From positions 1 through 5,398 of the forward strand of contig CALAZQ010000551.1 of the NCBI GenBank assembly GCA_937926325.1: a stretch of 5,398 bases of DNA, in the 5' to 3' direction. The notes below the pieces were generated by a model. That model was not told the DNA's origin. It saw only the letters and a program-made list of their open reading frames with translations, and ran no database searches. This DNA comes from an uncultured Planctomycetaceae bacterium. GTDB taxonomy: Bacteria; Planctomycetota; Planctomycetia; Pirellulales; UBA1268. Position numbers and translations under genes: made by a program. Shown one piece after another: positions 1 through 4,762 of the stretch; position 1 is the first letter of the stretch; each line of letters opens with the position of its first letter.

Positions 1-702
1 TGTGTGGTCGATACACCCGGGGCGGCCTTCGATGCCGCCGCCTACGGCCGGCAGTTTGCGATGATTACGGCGGTCGATGCCCTGCCGGTGATTTTTCCGT
101 CGTTCGGCCTGACGTCCGGGACCGATGCCGACTTTATCGCGCGGTACCGGCAGCTGGCAGAGATAGTGCCGCAGTTCATCGGTTTTGAGCTGGGGCAGGC
201 CTTTGTGCCCAGCGGCCGGGTGCTGGGCCTCGAGGCCTACGCCGAGTTGGTGCAGATCCCGAACTGCCTTGGGGCCAAGCACTCGTCGCTGTCGCGGCGG
301 TTGGAGTGGCAGCGACTGGCCCTTCGCGATCGGCTGCGGCCTGAGTTTCACGTGTTCACCGGCAACGACCTCGCCATCGATATGGTCCGGTATGGCAGCG
401 ACTGGCTGCTGGGCCTTTCGACCGCGTGGCCTGAGGCCTTTGCCCAGCGGGATTGCTGGTGGGCGGCGGGGGACAGCCGCTTCGATGAACTCGACGATGC
501 CCTGCAGGCCCTGGGCGACTTTGCCTTTCGCGATCCGGTGCCGGCCTACAAACATTCGATGGCCCAGGCACTTCAGTTGCGAGGGCTGCTGGCTTGTGAC
601 GAGCCCCATCCCGACAGCCCGCGACGGCCGGCGAGTGACCGGCCGATCATCGCGACCATCCTCGAACGGATTAGCCGCTGCCTTGAGCTGCCGGCAGCAT
701 GA
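1..702 (+). CDS. Dihydrodipicolinate synthase (DapA/NAL) family protein, 5'-truncated by the window edge
   Basis: This is the C-terminal part (about 233 residues) of a class I aldolase of the DapA/N-acetylneuraminate lyase superfamily, TIM-barrel enzymes that form a Schiff base between a lysine and a pyruvate-like substrate. The reading frame is open from base 1, so the true start lies upstream; the GTG at base 4 is unlikely to be the start because the first barrel strands are missing. Counting from that GTG, the segment IPNCLGAKHSS (residues 85-95) places the Schiff-base lysine at K92, and FTGNDLAIDM (118-127) followed by GSDWLLGLST is the usual glycine-rich strand after it. The tyrosine of the YNxP motif expected about 28 residues before the lysine is absent: the region reads GFELGQAFVPSGR, with no Tyr between residues 49 and 78. 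Family membership is fairly secure. The substrate is unknown, and genuine lysine biosynthesis is doubtful. From memory, a related GF-x-L aldolase subfamily occurs in planctomycetes. Confidence 0.85.
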   Translation, partial: CVVDTPGAAFDAAAYGRQFAMITAVDALPVIFPSFGLTSGTDADFIARYRQLAEIVPQFIGFELGQAFVPSGRVLGLEAYAELVQIPNCLGAKHSSLSRRLEWQRLALRDRLRPEFHVFTGNDLAIDMVRYGSDWLLGLSTAWPEAFAQRDCWWAAGDSRFDELDDALQALGDFAFRDPVPAYKHSMAQALQLRGLLACDEPHPDSPRRPASDRPIIATILERISRCLELPAA

Positions 703-706
703 GTGC

Positions 707-728
707 CGCGGGGCGGGCCGCGTCTTTT
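707..728 (+). terminator. Candidate intrinsic terminator after the DapA-family gene
   Basis: Five bases after the TGA stop, CGCGG (707-711) pairs perfectly with CCGCG (718-722) around a 6-nt loop. The stem is followed directly by TCTTTT (723-728). An all-GC stem plus T-rich tail is the classic intrinsic terminator form, but the stem has only 5 bp and the surrounding DNA is GC-rich, so chance is possible. If real, it separates the aldolase transcript from yjbQ. Confidence 0.4.
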
Positions 729-786
729 GCCAGCCGAGTCGGCGGAGGTGCTTGCAGGCACGCAGCGGCCATGTCACAAAACACCT

Positions 787-1218
787 ATGGGATGGCTGCA
801 ACAAGAGATTCGGCTGGCACCGCGGCGACGCGGCTGTCATCTCATCACCCGTGAGGTGGTCGAGGCGATTCCCGAGCTGGGCGGCTTTCGCATGGGGCTG
901 CTGCATGTCTTCATCAGGCACACGTCAGCGAGTCTTACAATCAACGAAAATGCCGACCCGGATGTGCCGCGAGATCTGGCGATGGCCCTCGATGCGATTG
1001 CACCGGAGGATCTACCCTACACCCACACCTGTGAAGGCCCAGACGACATGCCGGCCCACGTCAAGGCGTCGATGATGGGCAGTTCGGTGACGGTGCCAAT
1101 TCGCGACGGCCGGCTCTGCCTCGGCACCTGGCAGGGCATTTATCTCTGTGAACACCGCGACCGGGGCGGGTCGAGGTCGCTGGTCGTGACCGTTCAGGGT
1201 GAGATGTCAGCTGTTTGA
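787..1218 (+). CDS. yjbQ: YjbQ/UPF0047 family protein (secondary thiamine-phosphate synthase-like)
   Basis: A complete 143-residue member of the UPF0047/YjbQ family, usually about 140 residues. E. coli YjbQ has been reported to have a weak thiamine-phosphate synthase activity, but the physiological role of the family is unsettled. The conserved landmarks appear in order: HTSASLTINENADPDV (45-60), EGPDDMPAHVK (83-93) and GTWQGIYLCEHR (113-124), the last with the conserved Glu-His pair; the protein ends in VTVQGE as usual. The ATG at 787 is chosen because it gives the normal N-terminus (GWLQQEIRL). The frame stays open upstream to a GTG at 703, but those residues resemble nothing in the family. 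No clear Shine-Dalgarno precedes the start. It lies 84 nt after the aldolase gene with a possible terminator between, so co-transcription is uncertain. No thiamine gene is nearby. Confidence 0.93.
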   Translation: MGWLQQEIRLAPRRRGCHLITREVVEAIPELGGFRMGLLHVFIRHTSASLTINENADPDVPRDLAMALDAIAPEDLPYTHTCEGPDDMPAHVKASMMGSSVTVPIRDGRLCLGTWQGIYLCEHRDRGGSRSLVVTVQGEMSAV

Positions 1219-1249
1219 ACCGAACGGTGCCACCTGGTGCCGGTGTTGG

Positions 1250-1954
1250 TCACCATAGTGTGCGTTGCACAGCAGCATTGCCGCCACTTTCGGGCAGCGG
1301 CTGAATGCAGGCTGCCGTTTCATGCCGGGGGCTGTTGACAAGGGTGCCGACCCGTTGGGCAGTCATCGCCGCAGCCGGGAATGGTTTGAGCAGTTGTGAC
1401 AGCCGGGGCGTGTCATGTTCGGCCGGGTCGAGCCAGGCGGCCTCGTGGTCAGCAGGCAGAATCACCGGCATGCGGTCGTGGATCGGCTGCATGAGGGTGT
1501 TGGCTGGGCACGTCAGCACGGTGCAGGACTCAATCGGCGAGCCAGCCTTCTCCCAGCGTTCCCAGAGGCCGGCAAACCCGAACGGTTGGCCAGAGGCCAG
1601 CTGGATGTACCAGGGCTGTTTGTGGCGGCCGTCGGTCTGCCACTCATAAAAACCGTCGGCCACAATCAGGCACCGCCGGGATGCGAATGCGCGGCGAAAG
1701 GAGGGTTTGGTGGCGGCGGTCTCGGCGCGGGCGTTGATCAGCCTGTTGCCAATGGCGGGGTCGTCAGCCCAGAACGGCACCAGCCCCCAAGAGAGTGGCA
1801 CCAACTCTCGCTTGCCGTTCGCCCGCTGACGGATGGCCAGCACCCGCTGGGACGGAGCGATGTTGAACCGCTGCGGAAGCCGGCTGGGCACCGGCACACC
1901 AAAGCGGTCGGCGATGGTGGCGGCTGAACAGTGAAGCGTGTAGCGGCCGCACAT
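1250..1954 (-). CDS. yedK: SRAP-domain protein (YedK/HMCES family), abasic-site DNA-protein crosslinker
   Basis: A complete 234-residue SOS response-associated peptidase (SRAP) protein. In this family Met1 is removed and Cys2 becomes N-terminal, forming a thiazolidine crosslink with abasic sites in single-stranded DNA and so shielding them from strand breakage. All key positions are visible: MCGRY at the start (C2), FNIAPSQ (30-36), INARAET (73-79, N74), GFYEW (101-105, E104) and IHDRMP (158-163, H159). These match E. coli YedK C2, N75, E105 and H160 almost residue for residue. The frame is open a further 70 codons upstream to 2164, but a longer product would bury Cys2, so the ATG at 1954 is firm on chemical grounds. 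No Shine-Dalgarno precedes it. It converges on yjbQ with 31 bp between the stops. I see no obvious LexA-type CTGT-N8-ACAG box upstream, so SOS control is not supported by the sequence. Confidence 0.97.
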   Translation of the reverse strand: MCGRYTLHCSAATIADRFGVPVPSRLPQRFNIAPSQRVLAIRQRANGKRELVPLSWGLVPFWADDPAIGNRLINARAETAATKPSFRRAFASRRCLIVADGFYEWQTDGRHKQPWYIQLASGQPFGFAGLWERWEKAGSPIESCTVLTCPANTLMQPIHDRMPVILPADHEAAWLDPAEHDTPRLSQLLKPFPAAAMTAQRVGTLVNSPRHETAACIQPLPESGGNAAVQRTLW

Positions 1955-1984
1955 GCCGAGAGGGTTCCGGGGGGAAGAGCAAGC

Positions 1985-2021
1985 CAGCCGGCTGCGGTCC
2001 TTGGATGATGGCGAGGACCGC
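1985..2021. repeat. Palindrome and inverted-repeat cluster upstream of the SRAP gene
   Basis: Two overlapping symmetric elements lie here. CAGCCGGCTG (1985-1994) is a perfect 10-bp palindrome. GCGGTCCT (1994-2001) pairs perfectly with AGGACCGC (2014-2021), and one wobble plus one G-C pair extend the stem to 10 bp around an 8-nt loop. A near-direct repeat, GCTGCGGTyC, also occurs at 1991-2000 and 2020-2029. The cluster lies 31-67 nt upstream of the SRAP start, inside its putative 5' leader. It could be an operator or a structured mRNA leader. I cannot tell which. Confidence 0.5.
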
Positions 2022-2040
2022 TGCGGTTCGCACACTCGGT

Positions 2041-2070
2041 ACGATAGATCGACAAGGAATAGGCTGGCAA
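2041..2070 (-). promoter_or_regulatory. Candidate sigma70-type promoter for the SRAP gene
   Basis: Read on the minus strand, TTGCCA (2070-2065) is separated by 18 nt from TATCGT (2046-2041). This matches the -35 consensus at 5 of 6 bases and the -10 consensus at 4 of 6, with acceptable spacing. Initiation near 2034 would give a leader of about 80 nt containing the inverted repeat downstream. Sigma specificity in this organism is unknown. Confidence 0.35.
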
Positions 2071-2121
2071 CCAGCGGTGAGGTCGCGATGGCCACGCAGT
2101 TCGCCCGGTCCGTCGATCCCA

Positions 2122-2152
2122 TTGCGCGCCGCCCAACGTTTCGACCTATAAC
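2122..2152 (+). promoter_or_regulatory. Weak candidate promoter for the small membrane protein gene
   Basis: TTGCGC (2122-2127) and TATAAC (2147-2152) are separated by 19 nt, slightly longer than ideal. Initiation about 7 nt after the -10 would fall on or next to the ATG at 2158, implying a leaderless message. This is consistent with the lack of any Shine-Dalgarno before that ATG, but the evidence is thin. Confidence 0.22.
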
Positions 2153-2157
2153 CCGCC

Positions 2158-2319
2158 ATGCCACCTACGGCCCGTCAGCGTCTTCGCCGCATCCGCCGCC
2201 GGCTGTTCGTCGGGCTCACCTGGCTGGTCGCCGCCTTGCTGCTCGTCTGGCTGGTGCTCGGGCCGCACCGGCTGATTTACGACCTGCTCGCCTGGGTCTG
2301 GTCTGCCCCGGGTGGCTGA
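2158..2319 (+). CDS. Small single-pass membrane protein (53 residues), function unknown
   Basis: An ATG-started 53-codon ORF encodes an arginine-rich N-terminus (seven Arg within residues 6-15), then one hydrophobic segment FVGLTWLVAALLLVWLVLG (17-35), then an aromatic, possibly membrane-surface tail (HRLIYDLLAWVWSA) ending in PGG. The positive charge before the segment predicts an N-in, C-out topology. Codon third positions are overwhelmingly G or C, which fits a real gene in this GC-rich genome. The arrangement (short basic N-terminus, transmembrane segment, then a Gly-containing turn) loosely recalls FtsB/DivIC-type division proteins, but there is no coiled coil, so I do not assign that function. 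It is divergent from the SRAP gene and convergent with glsA (42 bp between stops). No Shine-Dalgarno is visible. The main alternative is a chance ORF, but the ordered charge and hydrophobicity pattern argues against that. Confidence 0.6.
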   Translation: MPPTARQRLRRIRRRLFVGLTWLVAALLLVWLVLGPHRLIYDLLAWVWSAPGG

Positions 2320-2331
2320 CTGGATTACCGC

Positions 2332-2353
2332 GTTCGTGCAACAAGCCACGAAC
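2332..2353. terminator. Hairpin between convergent genes, possible bidirectional terminator
   Basis: GTTCGTG (2332-2338) and CACGAAC (2347-2353) form a perfect 7-bp inverted repeat with an 8-nt loop, placed in the 42-bp gap between the small membrane protein stop and the glutaminase stop. The position suits a shared terminator. Neither side has a convincing T-tract, so intrinsic termination would be inefficient; it may instead stabilise mRNA 3' ends. Confidence 0.4.
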
Positions 2354-2361
2354 CTGCTCGT

Positions 2362-3348
2362 TCACTCACCGAACCGGGCCAGGGTCTGGTCCCGCAACTG
2401 GCGGTCATCGAAGAGATGCAGGTGAAAGCGTTCGGCCAGCCTCCGGAAGGCGGCGATGCCGCGGACGCTGTTGCCCTTCTCGTCGAGCCGGGGTGAGAAG
2501 GTGGCGATGCCGCCGAGGCCGGGAACTACTCCGACGATTCCGCCCCCGACACCACTCTTGGCTGGGATGCCAATGCGGAGGTCCCACTCGCCTGAGAAGT
2601 TGTACATGCCGCAGCCGTGCATCACGCTGAGGACGTCGCGAACGGTGCTGGTCGAGAGCATCCGCTCGCCCGTGACCGGGTTGACGCCCTGGTTGGCCAG
2701 GGTCGCGCCGAGCATTGCGAGGTCGCGGCAGGTTACCTTGATGCTGCACTGCCTGAAGTAAAGCTCCAGCGACTCCTCCAGCCGGGGGCCGATCATGCCG
2801 AAGCTTCGCATCAGGTGAGCAAGCGCCCGGTTGCGTTCGCCGGTGGCCCGCTCAGAGGCGAAGACCTGCTCGTCCACTTGCACCGAATGGCCGCAGCCTC
2901 GCTCAAACACGGCCAACAGCCGGGAGAGCCGCTGCTCGGCAGTGTCGCCCCCCAGCAGGTCGGTGGCCGCGATCGCCCCGGCATTGATCATCGGGTTGAA
3001 GGGCCGGTTGGTCGCCTCGTCGAGGGCAATGGCGTTGAAGGCTTCTTCGACCGGCTGCACCCCAATCTTGGCCAGCACTCCGTCGCGGCCATGCTCCTCA
3101 ACGGCCATCCCATAAACAAATGGCTTCGATGCGGACTGGATCGTAAACGGCAGTTCGGCATCCCCCACGGCGAGCAAGCGGCCATCAACGGCTACCACGG
3201 CAATGCCAAACGGGTCGGGATCGACCCGGGCCAATTCTGGGATGTAGCTGGCAACCCTGCCGCTGCGTTCGGCCAGCAGGTCGGCATGAATCTCCTCCAG
3301 CACGGCAGCCAGTGACGGTTCAGCGGAGGTGTCGGCGGTGGCGTCCAT
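2362..3348 (-). CDS. glsA: Glutaminase A (serine-dependent beta-lactamase fold)
   Basis: A 328-residue glutaminase that hydrolyses L-glutamine to glutamate and ammonia in the cytoplasm; bacterial members are usually about 310 residues. The S-x-x-K catalytic pair is in QSASKPF (S72 and K75). Other family landmarks are NPMINAGAI (118-126, N122), HGCGMYNFSGEW (244-255, Y249), the IPAKSGVGGGI strand with the KSG-type triad (261-271, K264-S265-G266) and VPGLGGIATFSPRLD (275-289). The ATG at 3348 is preferred over an in-frame GTG at 3381 because GGAG (3361-3358) lies 9 nt before it. There is no C-terminal STAS or ankyrin domain. It follows the flavodoxin gene by 45 nt on the same strand, suggesting co-transcription. 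Glutaminases of this type supply glutamate or ammonia, for example in acid resistance in E. coli, but nothing here shows that role. Confidence 0.96.
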   Translation of the reverse strand: MDATADTSAEPSLAAVLEEIHADLLAERSGRVASYIPELARVDPDPFGIAVVAVDGRLLAVGDAELPFTIQSASKPFVYGMAVEEHGRDGVLAKIGVQPVEEAFNAIALDEATNRPFNPMINAGAIAATDLLGGDTAEQRLSRLLAVFERGCGHSVQVDEQVFASERATGERNRALAHLMRSFGMIGPRLEESLELYFRQCSIKVTCRDLAMLGATLANQGVNPVTGERMLSTSTVRDVLSVMHGCGMYNFSGEWDLRIGIPAKSGVGGGIVGVVPGLGGIATFSPRLDEKGNSVRGIAAFRRLAERFHLHLFDDRQLRDQTLARFGE

Positions 3349-3393
3349 GCAGTCAGGCTCCGGAGGAAAAGTGGCACCCACCTGCTGTCTACT

Positions 3394-4011
3394 TTACTTC
3401 ACCAGTTGTTGGGCAAAATCACGGGCCCGCTGCAGGTCTTTGGCGTCCGGGTGGCGGCTGTTCAGGCCGCCGGCAAGCCAGAGCGGCCCCCAGGTATCGA
3501 ACCCCCGGCAGGCAAACTCATCGAGCACAACAAAACCTTTGCGGGTGAGTGCCGTCCTGAGCGGGTGATGCCAGAACCGGGCGAAGATCGGCAGGCCGGA
3601 GGTGCTGAAGATAAAGACAGCCGGTTTGGGGCCGGGCCGATCCGGCAGGTCCCGCACCCACTGCCAGAGTTCAGCATGGACCCTGCTATAGTAGATGCCC
3701 GAGCCGATCCCCAGCAGCCTGCAGCCAGCCAGTCGTTCGTACGGGCAGGCCGCTGGTGTGAGACATTGAGCCCCAAGCACCTCGGCCATCGCCTCGGCCA
3801 CGCGGGCCGTGTTCTGGTGATGCACCGACTTGAACACCAGCAGCCTTGTTGCTGCCGGCTTGGCCGCCGTTGCCATCGCTGCATGTGCCTGTTCGGAGAT
3901 GTCCTGCATGTATTCAGGCCACGAGTGATAGCCTTCAGGCGGGTCAGTGTGGGCCTGACCGTAGCCATCCGGCGGCGGAAGTTCATCGGGATTCCTGGGC
4001 AGGGCAATCAT
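3394..4011 (-). CDS. Flavodoxin-fold protein with an N-terminal proline-rich extension
   Basis: A 205-residue protein whose residues 56-204 look like a flavodoxin domain, an alpha/beta fold binding FMN for electron transfer or as part of an oxidoreductase. RLLVFKSVHHQNTARVAEAMAEVLGA (56-81) has the form of the first strand, phosphate-binding loop and first helix, with the loop reading SVHHQNT. GIGSGIYYSRVHAEL (101-115) and VFIFSTSGLP (132-141) fit the later FMN-contacting strands, and the chain ends in a typical terminal helix (ARDFAQQL). The first 50 or so residues (LPRNPDELPPPDGYGQ and on) are polar and proline-rich, unlike a minimal flavodoxin. There is no signal peptide. The ATG at 4011 is well supported: AAGGAG (4024-4019) lies 7 nt upstream, the best Shine-Dalgarno in the window. 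It probably heads an operon with glsA. Redox partner unknown. Confidence 0.82.
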   Translation of the reverse strand: MIALPRNPDELPPPDGYGQAHTDPPEGYHSWPEYMQDISEQAHAAMATAAKPAATRLLVFKSVHHQNTARVAEAMAEVLGAQCLTPAACPYERLAGCRLLGIGSGIYYSRVHAELWQWVRDLPDRPGPKPAVFIFSTSGLPIFARFWHHPLRTALTRKGFVVLDEFACRGFDTWGPLWLAGGLNSRHPDAKDLQRARDFAQQLVK

Positions 4012-4018
4012 GGTACGG

Positions 4019-4024
4019 CTCCTT
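4019..4024 (-). promoter_or_regulatory. Shine-Dalgarno site of the flavodoxin gene
   Basis: AAGGAG on the minus strand, 7 nt before the ATG at 4011. It settles the start against an in-frame GTG at 4050 and shows that strong Shine-Dalgarno sites are used in this genome even though several neighbours lack one. Confidence 0.7.
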
Positions 4025-4065
4025 CTCACGATAGCAGCCTCGGCAACCACGGTTTTTGCAATCCT

Positions 4066-4125
4066 GATTACAATCCGCCGATGGCAAATCCATTTCCCCT
4101 GATACCTACGAATTATTCACCATGA
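4066..4125 (+). promoter_or_regulatory. AT-rich divergent intergenic region with possible -10 box and 14-codon leader ORF
   Basis: This stretch is clearly richer in A+T than its surroundings and separates the divergent flavodoxin and DinB-like genes. TACAAT (4069-4074) is a good -10 match, but no acceptable -35 lies at the right distance. An ATG at 4081 opens a 14-codon ORF ([14 protein letters not shown]) whose TGA overlaps the DinB-like ATG in an ATGA junction (4122-4125), an arrangement typical of translational coupling. No Shine-Dalgarno precedes either ATG. If the -10 is real, the mini-ORF would start nearly at the transcript end. All of this is tentative. Confidence 0.25.
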
Positions 4126-4604
4126 CCGACCCTCTGTTGCATACCTGGTCGCTCAATCTTGGCTATGCCCAACGACTTGTCGCCGATATCCCGGACGAGC
4201 AGATGGCTGTCCAGCCGGCCCCGGGAATGAATCATGCTGCCTGGGTGCTCGGCCACTTGGCCTGCACGGCCGACATGCTCGGCAGCATGCTTGGGCTTGA
4301 GCCGGTCTGCCCGGCGGACTGGCCAACGCTCTTTGACTGGAACTCATCGCCTTCCAGCGACAGCAGCCGCTATCCAGCCAAAGCGACACTGTTGAAGGCC
4401 CTCGAAGATTCACATACCCAAATTACGGCGGCGTTGCCTGGCGTGCCCACCTCACGCTGGTCAGAAGCCACCCCGCTGGAAGCGGTCCGCGGCTTTCTGC
4501 CGACGCTGGGCGATTGCTTCGTGTTTGTGCTGGCGGCCCATGAAAACATGCATCTGGGCCAGCTCTCTGCCTGGCGACGGGTGCAGGGCCTGGGCCGGGT
4601 CTGA
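4122..4604 (+). CDS. DinB/YfiT-like four-helix-bundle protein, putative metal-dependent enzyme
   Basis: A complete 160-residue member of the DinB superfamily (DinB_2-like), a four-helix bundle fold typically binding Zn or Ni through three histidines. The likely ligands are H45 in [11 protein letters not shown] (37-47) and H140 and H144 in [14 protein letters not shown] (140-153), spaced as in the family's HExxHxGQ motif. Related proteins include thiol-S-transferases using low-molecular-weight thiols such as bacillithiol or mycothiol, and DNA-damage-induced proteins of unknown activity. The name does not imply relation to DNA polymerase IV. Length fits the family, and there is no signal peptide or transmembrane segment. 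The ATG at 4122 is the only sensible start. It is divergent from the flavodoxin gene. The enzymatic reaction is unknown. Confidence 0.88.
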   Translation: MTDPLLHTWSLNLGYAQRLVADIPDEQMAVQPAPGMNHAAWVLGHLACTADMLGSMLGLEPVCPADWPTLFDWNSSPSSDSSRYPAKATLLKALEDSHTQITAALPGVPTSRWSEATPLEAVRGFLPTLGDCFVFVLAAHENMHLGQLSAWRRVQGLGRV

Positions 4605-4654
4605 AGCCTGCCGCTGCGGCGATTGGCACCGAAGCCGTCGCTGTGAGGGAACTG

Positions 4655-4684
4655 TTGCAGCGAGACGGACGCTGGCAGTATCCT
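4655..4684 (+). promoter_or_regulatory. Weak candidate promoter for the cyclophilin gene
   Basis: TTGCAG (4655-4660) and TATCCT (4679-4684) are 18 nt apart. The -35 keeps only the TTG core and the -10 matches 4 of 6 bases. It would place the downstream hairpin in the leader. The 158-bp gap after the DinB-like gene makes an independent promoter reasonable, but this particular assignment is weak. Confidence 0.22.
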
Positions 4685-4702
4685 GCACCGGCCGTATTTC
4701 AG

Positions 4703-4737
4703 GTGCTGGCCTGCAGCAACATGGCATGGCCAGCCAC
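4703..4737 (+). repeat. Strong hairpin just upstream of the cyclophilin gene
   Basis: GCTGGCC (4705-4711) and GGCCAGC (4728-4734) pair perfectly. The stem continues inward through TGC/GCA (4712-4714 with 4724-4726) after a one-base bulge, leaving a 9-nt loop, and can extend outward by two pairs (G4703-C4737, T4704-A4736) with a one-base bulge. No T-tract follows, so it is not an intrinsic terminator. It ends about 25 nt before the ATG at 4763 and 12 nt before the AGAGG site, where it could affect translation initiation. Confidence 0.45.
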
Positions 4738-4762
4738 GTCACTCTCCCAGAGGCCCGTTTGC

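Noticed and set aside
703..786. GTG-started N-terminal extension of YjbQ
   Set aside because: The residues do not resemble the family N-terminus, the protein would exceed the normal length, and a possible terminator hairpin lies inside.
1219..1260. Repeated GGTGCC and TGGTG/CACCA symmetry between the yjbQ and SRAP stops
   Set aside because: Only a 5-bp stem with an 11-nt loop and no T-tract; not distinguishable from chance in GC-rich DNA.
1305..1927. Long plus-strand ORFs opposite the SRAP gene
   Set aside because: They are antisense shadows produced by high GC in third positions; the minus-strand frame carries all the conserved SRAP motifs.
1955..2164. 70-codon in-frame upstream extension of the SRAP gene
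   Set aside because: SRAP chemistry needs Cys2 to be N-terminal after Met removal, so translation must start at the ATG giving MCGRY. The extension also covers the promoter and palindrome region.
2617..3315. Long plus-strand ORF opposite the glutaminase gene
   Set aside because: Antisense shadow; the opposite strand encodes a full glutaminase with intact active-site motifs.
3406..4125. 239-codon plus-strand ORF opposite the flavodoxin gene
   Set aside because: It has no recognisable domain and is antisense to a gene with a strong Shine-Dalgarno and family motifs. Only its last 14 codons (the mini-ORF) were kept as a tentative leader.
4643..4762. Longer upstream start for the cyclophilin
   Set aside because: It would bury the signal-peptide-like segment behind 40 unrelated residues and run through the leader hairpin; no suitable ribosome-binding site was seen.
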